64,000 nucleotides of DNA from Spongiibacter pelagi (GTDB lineage: Bacteria; Pseudomonadota; Gammaproteobacteria; Pseudomonadales; Spongiibacteraceae): positions 62,001 through 126,000 of the forward strand of contig NZ_JACXLD010000005.1 of NCBI RefSeq assembly GCF_014705705.1, in the 5' to 3' direction. A program made the position numbers and the translations under genes. The number at the start of each line of letters is the position of its first letter. The first letter of the stretch is position 1. This document shows positions 1-9,293 of this stretch, in pieces. Under the pieces are notes generated by a model, which was given only the letters and a program-made list of their open reading frames with translations, had not been told where the DNA came from and ran no database searches.

Positions 1-813
1 AAAAGTAAACCGACTTCGCCTGGCCGCCGCTTTGTTGTTCAGGTTGTAAATTCGGATCTGCACAAAGGTGCGCCGTACAAGCCTTTGGTTGAAGCGCAAA
101 ACCGTAATGGTGGTCGTAACAACAATGGTCGTATCACTACTCGTCACGTTGGTGGTGGTCATAAGCAGCATTACCGTCTGATTGACTTTAAACGCAATAA
201 AGATGGTATCGCTGGTGAAGTTGAGCGTCTGGAATATGATCCTAACCGCACCGCATTTATTGCGTTGGTTAAGTACGCTGACGGTGAGCGTCGCTACATT
301 ATCGCACCTAAAGGCGTAAGTGCTGGCGATCAAGTGTTCTCTGGTGAGTCTGCGCCAATTAAAGCGGGTAATACTCTGCCGCTGCGCAATATCCCAGTGG
401 GTGCGACTGTTCACTGTGTAGAAATGAAGCCTGGTAAAGGCGCGCAATTGGCTCGCAGTGCTGGTGCATCTGTGCAGTTGGTTGCTCGTGAAGGTCAATA
501 CGCCACTCTGCGTCTGCGCAGTGGTGAAATGCGCAAAGTGTTGAGCGAATGCCGTGCGACCCTCGGTGAGGTGTCAAACAGCGAGCACAGCCTGCGTAAG
601 TTAGGTAAAGCCGGTGCGGCGCGTTGGCGCGGTGTTCGTCCCACTGTTCGCGGTGTGGCTATGAACCCTGTCGATCACCCACACGGTGGTGGTGAAGGTC
701 GTACTTCTGGTGGTCGTCATCCAGTGTCCCCATGGGGCATGCCGACCAAAGGGTATAAGACCCGTAAAAATAAGCGTACAGATAAACTGATCGTTCGCGA
801 CCGTCGCAAGTAA
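1..813 (+). CDS. rplB: 50S ribosomal protein L2 (5' end cut off)
   Basis: L2 is a primary 23S rRNA-binding protein needed for subunit association and peptidyl transferase activity. The reading frame is open from base 1, beginning at about the fifth codon of the usual L2 sequence ([11 protein letters not shown]), so only a few N-terminal residues and the start codon lie outside the window. The conserved C-terminal motif [13 protein letters not shown], at the peptidyl transferase centre, is intact at about 661-710. The gene ends with TAA and is followed 36 bp later by rpsS, as in the S10 operon of gammaproteobacteria. Confidence 0.97.
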   Translation, partial: KSKPTSPGRRFVVQVVNSDLHKGAPYKPLVEAQNRNGGRNNNGRITTRHVGGGHKQHYRLIDFKRNKDGIAGEVERLEYDPNRTAFIALVKYADGERRYIIAPKGVSAGDQVFSGESAPIKAGNTLPLRNIPVGATVHCVEMKPGKGAQLARSAGASVQLVAREGQYATLRLRSGEMRKVLSECRATLGEVSNSEHSLRKLGKAGAARWRGVRPTVRGVAMNPVDHPHGGGEGRTSGGRHPVSPWGMPTKGYKTRKNKRTDKLIVRDRRK

Positions 814-849
814 GCGATAAGCAGCAATCAGAGTAAAGAGGATTAGCTT

Positions 850-1125
850 GTGCCACGTTCATTGAAAAAAGGTCCGTTTATCGATCTTCACCTATTGAAG
901 AAAGTTGAAACGGCAGTGGAAAAAAATGACCGCCGTCCGATCAAAACTTGGTCGCGTCGCTCGATGATTCTGCCTGAAATGGTGGGTCTGACTATCGCTG
1001 TTCACAACGGTCGTCAGCACGTTCCAGTTCTGGTGTCCGAGGATATGGTCGGTCACAAACTGGGTGAATTCGCCGCGACTCGTACCTACAAAGGTCACGT
1101 GGCTGACAAAAAGGCCAAGCGTTAA
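850..1125 (+). CDS. rpsS: 30S ribosomal protein S19
   Basis: S19 binds the head of 16S rRNA in complex with S13. The 91-residue product begins PRSLKKGPF and ends KKAKR, the normal length and ends for the family. The start is GTG, preceded by AAAGAGG about 8 bases upstream, with no in-frame ATG near the conserved N-terminus. It lies between rplB and rplV in the S10 operon and is presumably cotranscribed with them. Confidence 0.96.
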   Translation: MPRSLKKGPFIDLHLLKKVETAVEKNDRRPIKTWSRRSMILPEMVGLTIAVHNGRQHVPVLVSEDMVGHKLGEFAATRTYKGHVADKKAKR

Positions 1126-1151
1126 GCTTGGGTCGAGAGAGGCTTTTAAAG

Positions 1152-1490
1152 ATGGAAGTAGCAGCACGTTTAAAAGGCGCACGAATCTCAGCCCAGAAAG
1201 TACGCTTGGTTGCCGATCAGATTCGCGGCAAAGGTGTTGAAGAGGCGCTGGATCTGTTGACCTTCAGCCCTAAAAAAGCAGCGGTTCTGGTTAAGAAAGT
1301 GCTCAACTCTGCAATTGCAAACGCTGAGCACAATGAAGGCGCTGACGTGGATGAGCTGAAAGTGTCCACCATTTTCGTTGACGAAGGTATGACTCTGAAA
1401 AGATTGCGTCCACGCGCCAAAGGCCGTGCGGATCGTATTCTGAAAAGATCTTGTCATATCACCGTTAAAGTTGCCGACAGCGAAGGCTAG
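1152..1490 (+). CDS. rplV: 50S ribosomal protein L22
   Basis: L22 lines the peptide exit tunnel and is a known site of macrolide resistance changes. The ATG at 1152 gives a 112-residue protein beginning [13 protein letters not shown], matching the family start. An in-frame upstream start at 1128 would add eight residues that the family lacks. The beta-hairpin near the C-terminus ([13 protein letters not shown]), which forms the tunnel loop, is intact. Part of the S10 operon, 26 bp after rpsS. Confidence 0.95.
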   Translation: MEVAARLKGARISAQKVRLVADQIRGKGVEEALDLLTFSPKKAAVLVKKVLNSAIANAEHNEGADVDELKVSTIFVDEGMTLKRLRPRAKGRADRILKRSCHITVKVADSEG

Positions 1491-1504
1491 TAGGAGAAGA
1501 CCAC

Positions 1505-2179
1505 ATGGGTCAGAAAGTACACCCGACCGGCATTCGGCTGGGAATCGTAAAAGATCACAACTCTGTTTGGTACGCGGGTAGCAAAGATTACTCTGCAAAG
1601 CTGGTTACTGATCTCGAGGTTCGTGAATACCTCCAGGAAAAACTGGCCCACGCCTCCGTGAGTCGTATTGTTATTGAGCGTCCTGCGCAAACAGCACGCA
1701 TCACTATCCACACTGCTCGCCCCGGTATTGTTATCGGTAAAAAAGGTGAAGACGTGGACAAGTTGCGCGCTGAGCTCGGTGTAAAAATGGGTGTGCCAGT
1801 GCACATCAACATCGAAGAAGTTCGCAAGCCAGATATGGATGCCAAACTGGTTGCTATGAACGTAGCTCAGCAACTTGAGCGTCGTGTTATGTTCCGTCGC
1901 GCTATGAAGCGTGTGGTTCAAAACGCACTGCGCCAAGGCGCTGAAGGTATCAAAGTACAAGTAAGCGGCCGTGTTGGCGGTGCTGAGATTGCTCGTACTG
2001 AATGGTACCGCGAAGGCCGTGTGCCACTTCACACTCTGCGTGCGGATATCGACTACGCAACCCATGAAGCCGCGACTACTTACGGCATCATTGGTGTGAA
2101 AGTCTGGATCTTCAAAGGTGAGATCCTGGGCGGCAAAACAGAAGCAGCCGAAGTTAAGGCTAAGAAAGTTTCAGAGTAA
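1505..2179 (+). CDS. rpsC: 30S ribosomal protein S3
   Basis: S3 sits at the mRNA entry channel and contributes to helicase activity. The 224-residue product has the GxxG loop of the type II KH domain (IGKKGED, about residues 78-84) and the C-terminal S3 domain ([12 protein letters not shown], about residues 155-166). It is followed by a lysine/glutamate-rich tail typical of gammaproteobacteria. Start ATG follows AGGAGA with good spacing, 14 bp after rplV. Confidence 0.97.
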   Translation: MGQKVHPTGIRLGIVKDHNSVWYAGSKDYSAKLVTDLEVREYLQEKLAHASVSRIVIERPAQTARITIHTARPGIVIGKKGEDVDKLRAELGVKMGVPVHINIEEVRKPDMDAKLVAMNVAQQLERRVMFRRAMKRVVQNALRQGAEGIKVQVSGRVGGAEIARTEWYREGRVPLHTLRADIDYATHEAATTYGIIGVKVWIFKGEILGGKTEAAEVKAKKVSE

Positions 2180-2191
2180 GGGTTACGCAAA

Positions 2192-2605
2192 ATGTTACAG
2201 CCGAAGCGTACAAAGTTTCGCAAAGTACAGAAAGGCCGCAACCGTGGTTTGGCAGAGCGTGGCAGCAAGGTCAGCTTTGGTGATTTCGGTCTGAAATCTG
2301 TAGGTCGCGGTCGCATTACTGCACGTCAAATCGAAGCGGCGCGTCGTGCGATGACTCGTCACATTAAACGTGGCGGTAAAATTTGGATTCGAGTTTTCCC
2401 AGACAAGCCAATTACCGAGAAGCCCTTGGAAGTTCGTCAAGGTAAAGGTAAGGGTAACGTTGAATACTGGGTTGCCCAGATTCAGCCGGGTAAAGTTCTG
2501 TATGAAGTAGAAGGTGTATCTGAAGAACTGGCGCGCGAAGCATTTGCTCTTGCTGCTGCCAAACTTCCAGTGCCAACTACTTTTGTTAAGCGGGTGGTGA
2601 TGTGA
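2192..2605 (+). CDS. rplP: 50S ribosomal protein L16
   Basis: L16 organises the A-site tRNA contact on the large subunit. The 137-residue product starts [11 protein letters not shown] and carries the [23 protein letters not shown] core. Its stop codon overlaps the rpmC start (TGATG at 2603-2607), which implies translational coupling. Both ends and the length match the bacterial family. Confidence 0.96.
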   Translation: MLQPKRTKFRKVQKGRNRGLAERGSKVSFGDFGLKSVGRGRITARQIEAARRAMTRHIKRGGKIWIRVFPDKPITEKPLEVRQGKGKGNVEYWVAQIQPGKVLYEVEGVSEELAREAFALAAAKLPVPTTFVKRVVM

Positions 2606-2796
2606 TGAAAGCGAGTGAATTGCGCGACAAGTCAGTAGATGAGTTGAACGCTCAGCTGATCCAACTGCTGGAAGATCAATTTAAGCTGCGCATGCAGAAA
2701 AGCACCGGTCAATTGGCACAGACTCATTTGCTCAAGCAAACGCGTCATGACATTGCCCGTGTTAAAACGGTGCTCCAGGAAAAAGCAGGTAATTAA
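2605..2796 (+). CDS. rpmC: 50S ribosomal protein L29
   Basis: L29 is a small helical protein at the exit tunnel that helps form the docking site for signal recognition particle and trigger factor. The ATG at 2605 gives 63 residues beginning [10 protein letters not shown], the family start. A GTG one codon earlier at 2602 is less likely. Start and stop codons overlap those of rplP and rpsQ by one base each. Confidence 0.93.
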   Translation: MKASELRDKSVDELNAQLIQLLEDQFKLRMQKSTGQLAQTHLLKQTRHDIARVKTVLQEKAGN

Positions 2797-3065
2797 TGAT
2801 GACAGAAGTAGCCAAATCTGCTCGTACCGCCACTGGTAAAGTCGTCAGTGACAAAATGGACAAGACAATTACTGTCTTGATTGAGCGTCGTGTGAAGCAC
2901 CCCGTTTACGGTAAGTACATCACTCGCTCCTCAAAAATCCATGCTCACGACGAAAACAACGAGTGCCAAATGGGTGACGTGGTAACAGTTAGCGAGACTC
3001 GTCCGCTTTCCAAGTCAAAAACCTGGGCACTGTTGAGCATCGACGAGAAAGCAACACAGATTTAA
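2796..3065 (+). CDS. rpsQ: 30S ribosomal protein S17
   Basis: S17 is an OB-fold primary binder of 16S rRNA. The core [20 protein letters not shown] and the later KIHAHDENN motif are characteristic. Two adjacent ATGs (2796 and 2799) are possible starts; the first overlaps the rpmC stop by one base. It is the last gene of the S10 operon, with a 52-bp hairpin-bearing spacer before rplN. Confidence 0.95.
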   Translation: MMTEVAKSARTATGKVVSDKMDKTITVLIERRVKHPVYGKYITRSSKIHAHDENNECQMGDVVTVSETRPLSKSKTWALLSIDEKATQI

Positions 3066-3079
3066 ACGACGGCCGTGTG

Positions 3080-3107
3080 CAAAGCTTGATGCACCGTAGA
3101 AGCTTTG
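3080..3107 (+). promoter_or_regulatory. Hairpin at the S10/spc operon junction
   Basis: CAAAGCTT (3080-3087) and AAGCTTTG (3100-3107) are perfect 8-base inverted arms around a 12-base loop. The structure lies just before the rplN ribosome-binding site (GGAG at 3107-3110). No U-run follows, so it is not a classical terminator. Its role, whether mRNA processing, attenuation or translational control of the spc operon, is unknown. Confidence 0.4.
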
Positions 3108-3117
3108 GAGTTAAGCA

Positions 3118-3486
3118 ATGATTCAGACAGAAAGCTATTTGGAAGTTGCAGATAACAGTGGCGCCCGTCGTGTTATGTGTATCAAGGTGCTTGGCGGCTC
3201 TCACCGTCGTTATGCCCGCGTAGGTGACCTGATCAAGGTAACCGTTAAGGAAGCAATTCCACGCGGCAAGGTGAAGAAAGGCCAAGTAATGACGGCTGTT
3301 GTCGTTCGCACCAAAAAAGGCGTGCGTCGTGCAGATGGTTCCATTATTCGTTTCGACGATAATGCGGCGGTTCTGCTGAACAACAACCACGCTCCGATTG
3401 GTACCCGTATTTTTGGGCCGGTCACCCGCGAGCTGCGCAGCGAGAAGTTCATGAAGATCATCTCTCTGGCACCTGAAGTACTGTAA
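3118..3486 (+). CDS. rplN: 50S ribosomal protein L14
   Basis: L14 contacts 16S rRNA at intersubunit bridges and is the binding site of the silencing factor RsfS. The 122-residue product starts [17 protein letters not shown] and contains the family signature around [18 protein letters not shown]. Length matches E. coli L14 to within one residue. It opens the spc operon, preceded by GGAG at suitable spacing. Confidence 0.97.
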   Translation: MIQTESYLEVADNSGARRVMCIKVLGGSHRRYARVGDLIKVTVKEAIPRGKVKKGQVMTAVVVRTKKGVRRADGSIIRFDDNAAVLLNNNHAPIGTRIFGPVTRELRSEKFMKIISLAPEVL

Positions 3487-3523
3487 TTGGCCAGCGGCAA
3501 AGAGAAGACTGAGGTCAGTAAAA

Positions 3524-3841
3524 ATGCGCAAGATTAAACGCGACGATGAAGTCATCGTTATTACCGGTAAAGACAAAGGTAAGCGCGGCAAGGTAACAAA
3601 AGTTGTCGACGAAAGCCGTGTTCTGGTTGCTGGTATCAACATGATCAAGAAGCACCAGCGTCCAAACCCACAACTGGGTGTAGCTGGCGGCATTATTGAA
3701 AATGAGGCGCCGATTCAGGTGTCTAATGTGGCTATCTACAATCCGACTACTAGCAAGGCGGATCGTGTGGGTTTCAAAGTTGCCGAAGACGGCAGCAAAA
3801 CCCGAGTATTTAAATCCAGCGGCGACGCGATCGACGCGTGA
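3524..3841 (+). CDS. rplX: 50S ribosomal protein L24
   Basis: L24 starts large-subunit assembly by binding the 5' end of 23S rRNA. The 105-residue protein begins [19 protein letters not shown], the KOW motif that marks the family. It lies 37 bp after rplN and 13 bp before rplE, the standard spc order. Confidence 0.96.
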   Translation: MRKIKRDDEVIVITGKDKGKRGKVTKVVDESRVLVAGINMIKKHQRPNPQLGVAGGIIENEAPIQVSNVAIYNPTTSKADRVGFKVAEDGSKTRVFKSSGDAIDA

Positions 3842-3854
3842 GGGTTAAGTGAAA

Positions 3855-4394
3855 ATGGCACGTTTGAGCGAACTGTACAACAACGAGTTGCGCGCCAAGC
3901 TTAAAGAAGAGCTTGGTCTGGCCAACCCGATGGAAGTACCCAAGATTACCAAGATCACCCTGAACATGGGTGTGGGCGAAGCTGCGGCTGATAAAAAAGT
4001 TCTGGAAGCAGCGCTTGCTGATCTGGAAAAAATCAGCGGTCAAAAGCCGGTGGTAACCAAATCACGTAAGTCTATCGCAGGCTTCAAAATTCGTGATGGT
4101 TGGCCAATCGGTTGCAAAGTGACCCTGCGTCGTGAGCATATGTACGAATTCCTGGATCGCCTGGTAAACGTATCTATCCCACGTATCCGTGACTTCCGTG
4201 GCATTAGCCCGAAATCATTTGACGGTCGTGGCAACTTTGCGATGGGTGTTACCGAGCAAATCATTTTCCCAGAAATTGATTACGACAAAGTTGATAAGCT
4301 GCGTGGTTTGGACATCACCATTACCACTACTGCTCGCAATGACGACGAAGGTCGGGCGCTGCTGAAAGCGTTCAACTTCCCGTTCAAAGCTTAA
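3855..4394 (+). CDS. rplE: 50S ribosomal protein L5
   Basis: L5 binds 5S rRNA and contacts the P-site tRNA. The ATG at 3855 gives 179 residues ([16 protein letters not shown]), equal to E. coli L5. A GTG two codons upstream at 3849 has poorer context. The signature [13 protein letters not shown] and the C-terminal [14 protein letters not shown] are intact. Third gene of the spc operon. Confidence 0.96.
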   Translation: MARLSELYNNELRAKLKEELGLANPMEVPKITKITLNMGVGEAAADKKVLEAALADLEKISGQKPVVTKSRKSIAGFKIRDGWPIGCKVTLRREHMYEFLDRLVNVSIPRIRDFRGISPKSFDGRGNFAMGVTEQIIFPEIDYDKVDKLRGLDITITTTARNDDEGRALLKAFNFPFKA

Positions 4395-4408
4395 GGAGTT
4401 GATGGACA

Positions 4409-4714
4409 ATGGCTAAAGAGTCAATGAAAGCGCGTGAAGCTAAGCGTGCCAAAACTGTCGCCAAATTTGCTGCAAAACGCGCCGAACTGAAAGCAATCAT
4501 CGGCAGCGCTGAAAGCACTGAAGAACAAAAGTGGGATGCGCAGGTTAAGCTGCAAAAGCTGCCACGCAATGCCAGCCCAATCCGCCAGCGTCGTCGCTGT
4601 CAGGTAACTGGCCGTCCACACGGTGTTTACCGCAAGTTCGGCCTGTGCCGTAACAAGCTGCGTGAAGCAGCGATGCGCGGTGATGTGCCTGGCCTGGTTA
4701 AGGCTAGCTGGTAA
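4409..4714 (+). CDS. rpsN: 30S ribosomal protein S14 (zinc-free long form)
   Basis: S14 is in the 30S head. The 101-residue product is the long, E. coli-type form. It lacks paired CXXC zinc-ribbon motifs and ends with the conserved [20 protein letters not shown] segment. It follows rplE by 14 bp and is separated from rpsH by a 45-bp spacer containing a hairpin. Confidence 0.95.
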   Translation: MAKESMKAREAKRAKTVAKFAAKRAELKAIIGSAESTEEQKWDAQVKLQKLPRNASPIRQRRRCQVTGRPHGVYRKFGLCRNKLREAAMRGDVPGLVKASW

Positions 4715-4724
4715 ACGATTTTTA

Positions 4725-4742
4725 CACCGTGATAACACGGTG
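4725..4742 (+). promoter_or_regulatory. Hairpin in the rpsH leader
   Basis: CACCGTG (4725-4731), loop ATAA and CACGGTG (4736-4742) form a perfect 7-bp stem. It ends 6 bases before the rpsH Shine-Dalgarno sequence GGGAG (4749-4753). In E. coli S8 represses its operon by binding a spc mRNA hairpin near rplE. Whether this helix has any such role is untested. Confidence 0.4.
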
Positions 4743-4759
4743 GTTAATGGGAGCAGAAC

Positions 4760-5155
4760 ATGAGCATGCAAGATCCTTTGGCGGATATGTTGACCCGCAT
4801 CCGCAACGCTCAAATGGCAGGTAAAACTGCGGTACAAATTCCAGCCTCCAAGCTTAAAGTGGCGGTTGCTAAAGTACTTGAGGAAGAGGGTTATATCGCT
4901 GGCTATCGCAAAGAAGGGGAAGCTGCTTCCGCGACTTTGCACGTTGACCTGAAATACTTTCAGGGCAAACCAGTAATTGCTGAACTTCAGCGTGTAAGCC
5001 GCCCGGGTCTGCGTGCTTACGCTGGTAAAGACAAGTTGCCTTCAGTTCGTGCCGGACTGGGTGTGGCGATTGTGTCAACCAGCCAAGGTGTAATGACTGA
5101 CCGTGCAGCGCGTGCTGCTGGTGTCGGTGGCGAAGTGCTTTGCACAGTTTTCTAA
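4760..5155 (+). CDS. rpsH: 30S ribosomal protein S8
   Basis: S8 binds helix 21 of 16S rRNA and, in E. coli, represses the spc operon. The product (131 residues) starts [18 protein letters not shown] and ends with the signature [20 protein letters not shown]. Start at 4760 follows GGGAG by 6 bases. An internal ATG two codons later is a less likely alternative. Confidence 0.96.
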   Translation: MSMQDPLADMLTRIRNAQMAGKTAVQIPASKLKVAVAKVLEEEGYIAGYRKEGEAASATLHVDLKYFQGKPVIAELQRVSRPGLRAYAGKDKLPSVRAGLGVAIVSTSQGVMTDRAARAAGVGGEVLCTVF

Positions 5156-5179
5156 TTTGACGGTCGAAGAGTTTTCAAG

Positions 5180-5713
5180 ATGTCTAGAGTAGCGAAAAGT
5201 CCAGTGGCTATCCCCAAAGGGGTTGAAGTCAAACTCGACGCCGAGACGATCGCCGTCAAAGGCAAAAATGGCAATTTGTCTATGCCGTTGCACGCTTCCG
5301 TCGAGGTTAAAGAAGAAGATGGTCAACTGACCTTTGCTGGCCGTGAAGGCTGTAAAGAAGGTTGGGCCATGGCCGGAACCACCCGCGCACTGACCAATAA
5401 CATGGTTATCGGTGTGAGCGAAGGCTTCCAGCGTAAACTGATTTTGAATGGTGTGGGTTATCGTGCCAAAGCCGGTGGTAAAACACTGAACTTGGTTCTG
5501 GGTTACTCCCATCCTATTGATTATGAATTACCGGAAGGTATCAGCGCTGAGACTCCAACTCAGACTGAAATCGTATTGTCTGGTAATGACAAGCAGCTGC
5601 TCGGAAAGGCCGCCGCGGAAATCCGCGCATTCCGTCCGCCCGAGCCTTACAAGGGTAAAGGTGTTCGCTACGCTGACGAATTTGTTCGTCGTAAAGAAGC
5701 GAAGAAAAAGTAA
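5180..5713 (+). CDS. rplF: 50S ribosomal protein L6
   Basis: L6 has two similar domains and lies near the elongation-factor binding site. The 177-residue product starts [18 protein letters not shown] and has the C-terminal signature [14 protein letters not shown] followed by a lysine-rich tail. It is 24 bp after rpsH and 10 bp before rplR. Confidence 0.97.
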   Translation: MSRVAKSPVAIPKGVEVKLDAETIAVKGKNGNLSMPLHASVEVKEEDGQLTFAGREGCKEGWAMAGTTRALTNNMVIGVSEGFQRKLILNGVGYRAKAGGKTLNLVLGYSHPIDYELPEGISAETPTQTEIVLSGNDKQLLGKAAAEIRAFRPPEPYKGKGVRYADEFVRRKEAKKK

Positions 5714-5723
5714 AGGCTAGGCT

Positions 5724-6074
5724 ATGAGCGAGAAAAAAGTATCAAGATTGCGTCGCGCTCGTCGCGCTCGTAACAAAATGCGTGAACTGCGCGCAGTTCG
5801 CCTGAGTGTTCACCGTACTCCACGCCACATCTACGCACAGCTGATTTCAGCTGAAGGCGACAAGGTTCTGGCTAGTGCCTCTACCCTGGATAAGGATCTG
5901 CGCAGTGGTGTTACCGGTAATATTTCTGCCGCTGAAGGCGTTGGCAAGTTGATTGCTGATCGCGCAAAAGCTGCAGGTGTTACCAAGGTGGCTTTCGATC
6001 GTAGCGGTTTCCGCTTCCATGGCCGTATCAAGGCTTTGGCAGACGCGGCCCGTGAAGGTGGACTGGAATTCTAA
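5724..6074 (+). CDS. rplR: 50S ribosomal protein L18
   Basis: L18 binds 5S rRNA and carries it to the large subunit. The 116-residue protein has the basic N-terminus ([15 protein letters not shown]), the [10 protein letters not shown] strand and the [21 protein letters not shown]-terminal signature. Normal length and spc operon position. Confidence 0.96.
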   Translation: MSEKKVSRLRRARRARNKMRELRAVRLSVHRTPRHIYAQLISAEGDKVLASASTLDKDLRSGVTGNISAAEGVGKLIADRAKAAGVTKVAFDRSGFRFHGRIKALADAAREGGLEF

Positions 6075-6086
6075 GGTTAATTAGCA

Positions 6087-6599
6087 ATGGCATTTAACGA
6101 GCAAAAAGACAAAGCAAACACTGAAGGCCTGCAAGAGAAACTGGTTCAGGTTAACCGTGTAGCTAAAGTAGTAAAGGGCGGCCGTATTTTCAGCTTTACT
6201 GCTCTGACAGTAGTTGGCGACGGTAACGGCAAAGTAGGTTTTGGTCGCGGCAAGGCTCGTGAAGTGCCAGTTGCAATCCAAAAGGCAATGGAAGCTGCGC
6301 GTCGCAACATGATTCAGGTTGATATCAAAGGCGACACGCTGCAATACGCGGTTAAAGCTAACCACGGTGCTTCTAAGGTTTACATGCAGCCAGCCTCTGA
6401 AGGTACGGGTGTTATCGCCGGTGGTGCGATGCGTTCTGTGCTGGAAATTGCCGGTGTGCATAACGTACTGGCTAAGTGCTACGGTTCAACCAATCCGGTG
6501 AACGTGGTACGCGCCACTATTAAAGCGCTGCAAAGCATTTCTTCTCCTGAAGAAGTGGCTGCCAAACGCGGCAAATCTGTTGAAGAAATCCTGGGTTAA
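6087..6599 (+). CDS. rpsE: 30S ribosomal protein S5
   Basis: S5 contributes to decoding accuracy and mRNA entry. The 170-residue protein has the double-stranded RNA-binding-like N-domain ([18 protein letters not shown]) and the C-domain segment [18 protein letters not shown]. Start ATG is 12 bp after rplR. Confidence 0.96.
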   Translation: MAFNEQKDKANTEGLQEKLVQVNRVAKVVKGGRIFSFTALTVVGDGNGKVGFGRGKAREVPVAIQKAMEAARRNMIQVDIKGDTLQYAVKANHGASKVYMQPASEGTGVIAGGAMRSVLEIAGVHNVLAKCYGSTNPVNVVRATIKALQSISSPEEVAAKRGKSVEEILG

Positions 6600-6617
6600 T
6601 AACAGGCAGGCTTTGTT

Positions 6618-6794
6618 ATGAGCAAGATCAAAGTTACTCAAGTGCGTTCTATTAATGGACGTCTGAAGACCCACAAGGCTTGCGTAGCCGGTCTGGGCCT
6701 TCGTCGAATTGGTCACACTGTTGAAGTTGAAGATACTCCTTCAGTTCGCGGCATGATCAATAAAGTTAACTATCTGGTACGTGTTGAGAGTTAA
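6618..6794 (+). CDS. rpmD: 50S ribosomal protein L30
   Basis: A short gene (58 residues) in the usual place between rpsE and rplO. The product starts [20 protein letters not shown] and continues with [21 protein letters not shown], the L30 signature region, ending [11 protein letters not shown] at 6618 follows GGCAGG and precedes the rplO start by only 3 bp after its stop. Length is normal for bacterial L30. Confidence 0.95.
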   Translation: MSKIKVTQVRSINGRLKTHKACVAGLGLRRIGHTVEVEDTPSVRGMINKVNYLVRVES

Positions 6795-6797
6795 GAC

Positions 6798-7241
6798 ATG
6801 AGCGATATGCGTCTGAATACACTGAGCCCAGCTCCTGGTCGCACCAAAGATGCCAAGCGCGTAGGTCGCGGCATTGGTAGCGGTTTGGGCAAAACAGCTG
6901 GCCGTGGTCACAAAGGTCTGAAGTCACGCTCTGGCGGTTCTGTACGTCCCGGTTTCGAAGGCGGTCAAATGCCTTTGCAGAAGCGTTTGCCTAAATACGG
7001 CTTCACTTCTCGCCTGGCAATGGTTACTGCTCAGATCCGTACTGCGGAACTGAACAATCTGACTGATGAAGTCGTTGATCTGGATGCGCTGAAGCGCGCT
7101 GACCTGATCAGCAACAACATCGAACGCGCTAAAGTGTTCCTGTCAGGTGATGTAACCAAAGCAGTGACTATCAAAGGTTTGGCGGTAACTAAAGGTGCCC
7201 GTGAAGCCATTGAAAAGGCTGGTGGGAAAATCGAGGAATAA
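6798..7241 (+). CDS. rplO: 50S ribosomal protein L15
   Basis: L15 is a late-assembly protein that threads through the large subunit. The 147-residue product has the glycine-rich N-terminal arm ([18 protein letters not shown]) and the [17 protein letters not shown] signature. It sits 3 bp after rpmD and 10 bp before secY, the usual arrangement. Confidence 0.96.
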   Translation: MSDMRLNTLSPAPGRTKDAKRVGRGIGSGLGKTAGRGHKGLKSRSGGSVRPGFEGGQMPLQKRLPKYGFTSRLAMVTAQIRTAELNNLTDEVVDLDALKRADLISNNIERAKVFLSGDVTKAVTIKGLAVTKGAREAIEKAGGKIEE

Positions 7242-7251
7242 GGCGGTAACA

Positions 7252-8577
7252 ATGGCCAAGCCCAGTCCGATGACAATGGGAAATAAAGCAGGTTTAGGCG
7301 AGCTGATGGCTCGCCTTCGTTTTCTGTTACTGGCAATAATCGTTTACCGAATCGGAACTCACATTCCGGTTCCAGGCATCAACCCTGATCAATTGGCTGC
7401 GTTGTTCAACCAAAATCAGGGCACGGTACTTGGTTTGTTTAATATGTTCTCGGGCGGTGCCCTTGAGCGTATGAGTATTCTGGCTTTGGGTATCATGCCT
7501 TACATCTCTGCCTCTATCATTATGCAGTTGATGTCCGCCGTGAGCCCCCAGCTGGAAGCGCTGAAGAAAGAAGGTGAAGCAGGTCGCCGTCAAATCAGCC
7601 AATACACGCGGTATTTAACCGTTGTACTGGCCGCCTTGCAGGCTACCGGTATGACCGTTGGTATGGCCAATCAAGGCCTCGCCTATTCAGCGGATATTAG
7701 TTTCTTCATTGTCGCGGTTGTCTCTTTGGTGACCGGTGCAGTGTTTATGATGTGGTTGGGCGAGCAGGTAACTGAGCGCGGTATTGGCAACGGTATCTCC
7801 ATGCTGATCTTCGCGGGTATCGTCGCTGGTTTACCACAAGCTGTCGGCCAGTCCTTAGAACAGGCGCGTCAAGGTGAGATGAATATTCTTATCTTGTTGG
7901 GTGTGTTGGTTCTGGCGGTTGCGGTGATTTACCTGGTGGTATTTATCGAGCGCGGTCAACGCCGTATTACGGTGAACTACGCTAAGCAACAGCGCGGTAA
8001 TAAAGTTTATCAGGGACAATCCAGCCATTTGCCGATGAAGGTCAATATGGCGGGTGTTATCCCAGCGATTTTCGCTAGCTCAATCCTGCTGTTCCCTGCG
8101 TCTATTGCGCAGTGGGTTGGTCAGGGTGATGGCATGGAATGGTTGCAGGATTTGGCTTTGGCGATTGGCCCCGGTCAACCACTGAATATCATTCTGTTTA
8201 CGGCGTTAATTGTATTTTTCTGTTTCTTCTACACGGCGTTGATGTTCAACCCCGATGAAGTTGCAGACAACCTGAAGCGTTCTGGCGCATTTTTGCCCGG
8301 TATCCGCCCAGGTAAACAAACAGCAAATTACATTGATGGTGTTCTGACTCGTTTGACCATGTTCGGGTCGGTTTATATCGCTGCTGTTTGTTTGTTGCCT
8401 CAGTTTTTGGTTGTGATGTGGAATGTGCCGTTTTATCTCGGTGGTACCTCATTGTTGATCGTTGTAGTCGTAGTGATGGATTTCATGGCGCAGGTTCAAT
8501 CGCACCTGATGTCTCATCAATACGAGTCAGTGATGAAAAAAGCCAATCTGAAAAATTACGGAAGTGGTGCCCGCTAA
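7252..8577 (+). CDS. secY: Preprotein translocase subunit SecY
   Basis: SecY is the channel subunit of the SecYEG inner-membrane translocon. ATG at 7252 gives 441 residues, close to E. coli SecY (443). An in-frame extension upstream inside rplO is ignored. Ten hydrophobic segments are visible, the first about residues 24-44 ([18 protein letters not shown]). The plug region [19 protein letters not shown] and the C5 loop [19 protein letters not shown] are also present. Part of the spc operon, 10 bp after rplO. Confidence 0.97.
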   Translation: MAKPSPMTMGNKAGLGELMARLRFLLLAIIVYRIGTHIPVPGINPDQLAALFNQNQGTVLGLFNMFSGGALERMSILALGIMPYISASIIMQLMSAVSPQLEALKKEGEAGRRQISQYTRYLTVVLAALQATGMTVGMANQGLAYSADISFFIVAVVSLVTGAVFMMWLGEQVTERGIGNGISMLIFAGIVAGLPQAVGQSLEQARQGEMNILILLGVLVLAVAVIYLVVFIERGQRRITVNYAKQQRGNKVYQGQSSHLPMKVNMAGVIPAIFASSILLFPASIAQWVGQGDGMEWLQDLALAIGPGQPLNIILFTALIVFFCFFYTALMFNPDEVADNLKRSGAFLPGIRPGKQTANYIDGVLTRLTMFGSVYIAAVCLLPQFLVVMWNVPFYLGGTSLLIVVVVVMDFMAQVQSHLMSHQYESVMKKANLKNYGSGAR

Positions 8578-8608
8578 AAGCACTACGGTTTAGCTTTGGA
8601 GTGTCGAC

Positions 8609-8725
8609 ATGAAAGTTCGCGCATCGGTAAAGGCAGTTTGCCGCAAATGTAAAATTGTTCGTCGCAAAGGCGTTGTACGCGTTATTTGCAGTGCAGAGCC
8701 TCGCCATAAACAACGGCAAGGCTAA
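8609..8725 (+). CDS. rpmJ: 50S ribosomal protein L36 (zinc-binding form)
   Basis: A 38-residue protein, [20 protein letters not shown] and onward, in the standard place after secY. Cysteines 11, 14 and 27 and histidine 33 form the C-X2-C...C...H zinc site of the C+ type of L36. GGAG lies 9 bases before the ATG. It is the last gene before the long rpsM leader. Confidence 0.95.
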   Translation: MKVRASVKAVCRKCKIVRRKGVVRVICSAEPRHKQRQG

Positions 8726-8760
8726 GCTTTAGGGCTTGAAAAGCGGTTCGCTTGCAGCTA

Positions 8761-8787
8761 GACTACTGCGCCTTTCGCGCGGTGGTC
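8761..8787 (+). promoter_or_regulatory. Stem-loop in the rpsM leader
   Basis: GACTACTGCGC (8761-8771) pairs along all 11 positions with GCGCGGTGGTC (8777-8787), with G.U wobbles, around a CTTTC loop. A -35-like TTGACA follows at 8791-8796, but no good -10 box is seen at standard spacing. In E. coli the alpha operon is controlled by S4 binding a structured leader just before rpsM. This helix occupies the comparable place, which makes a similar role plausible but unproven. Confidence 0.45.
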
Positions 8788-8840
8788 CTGTTGACATTAG
8801 GCCGTATTGTGAAGTGATAGGTTTAACTGGAGTAATCTGA

Positions 8841-9197
8841 ATGGCTCGTATTGCGGGTGTCAACATCCCAGATAACAAACATGCTGTTATCTCGTTGACC
8901 TACATCTACGGCATCGGTCGCACCACTGCAAAGCAATTGTGTGCGGGTAACTCGATTCCGGAAGACATGAAAATTGGTGATCTGACTGAGGATCAATTGG
9001 ACAACCTGCGTAATGCAATTGCGAAAATGGTTGTTGAAGGTGATCTGCGTCGTGAAGTGTCCATGAACATCAAGCGTCTGCTTGATCTTGGTTGCTACCG
9101 TGGTCTGCGTCACCGCAAGAGCTTGCCCCTTCGCGGTCAGCGCACTAAGACTAATGCGCGTACCCGTAAAGGCCCACGTAAGCCAATTCGTAAGTAA
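8841..9197 (+). CDS. rpsM: 30S ribosomal protein S13
   Basis: S13 contacts the P-site tRNA and bridges to the 50S subunit. The 118-residue protein starts [19 protein letters not shown] and ends with the signature [27 protein letters not shown] follows GGAG by 9 bases. It opens the alpha operon after a 115-bp spacer. Confidence 0.97.
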   Translation: MARIAGVNIPDNKHAVISLTYIYGIGRTTAKQLCAGNSIPEDMKIGDLTEDQLDNLRNAIAKMVVEGDLRREVSMNIKRLLDLGCYRGLRHRKSLPLRGQRTKTNARTRKGPRKPIRK

Positions 9198-9207
9198 GTT
9201 TAAGATT

Positions 9208-9266
9208 GAGTCGTTAGCCTATTGCTAATGGCTCGACCTTTTAGTGTAGCTACACCATTAGTGTAG
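9208..9266 (+). promoter_or_regulatory. Structured rpsM-rpsK spacer
   Basis: The 96-bp spacer holds an 11-pair hairpin: GAGTCGTTAGC at 9208-9218 with GCTAATGGCTC at 9224-9234 (wobbles included). It is followed by the perfect palindrome GTGTAGCTACAC (9244-9255) and a direct repeat TTAGTGTAG (9241-9249 and 9258-9266). In many gammaproteobacteria these genes are much closer together. The run CCTTTT after the first hairpin is too weak for confident terminator status. Confidence 0.45.
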
Positions 9267-9293
9267 TGTTGATATTAGAAGTAGGAAGCAACA

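Noticed and set aside
359-4942. Long minus-strand open frames across the ribosomal protein genes
   Set aside because: They are shadows of GC-skewed, highly expressed codons and have no RBS, family motifs or conserved starts.
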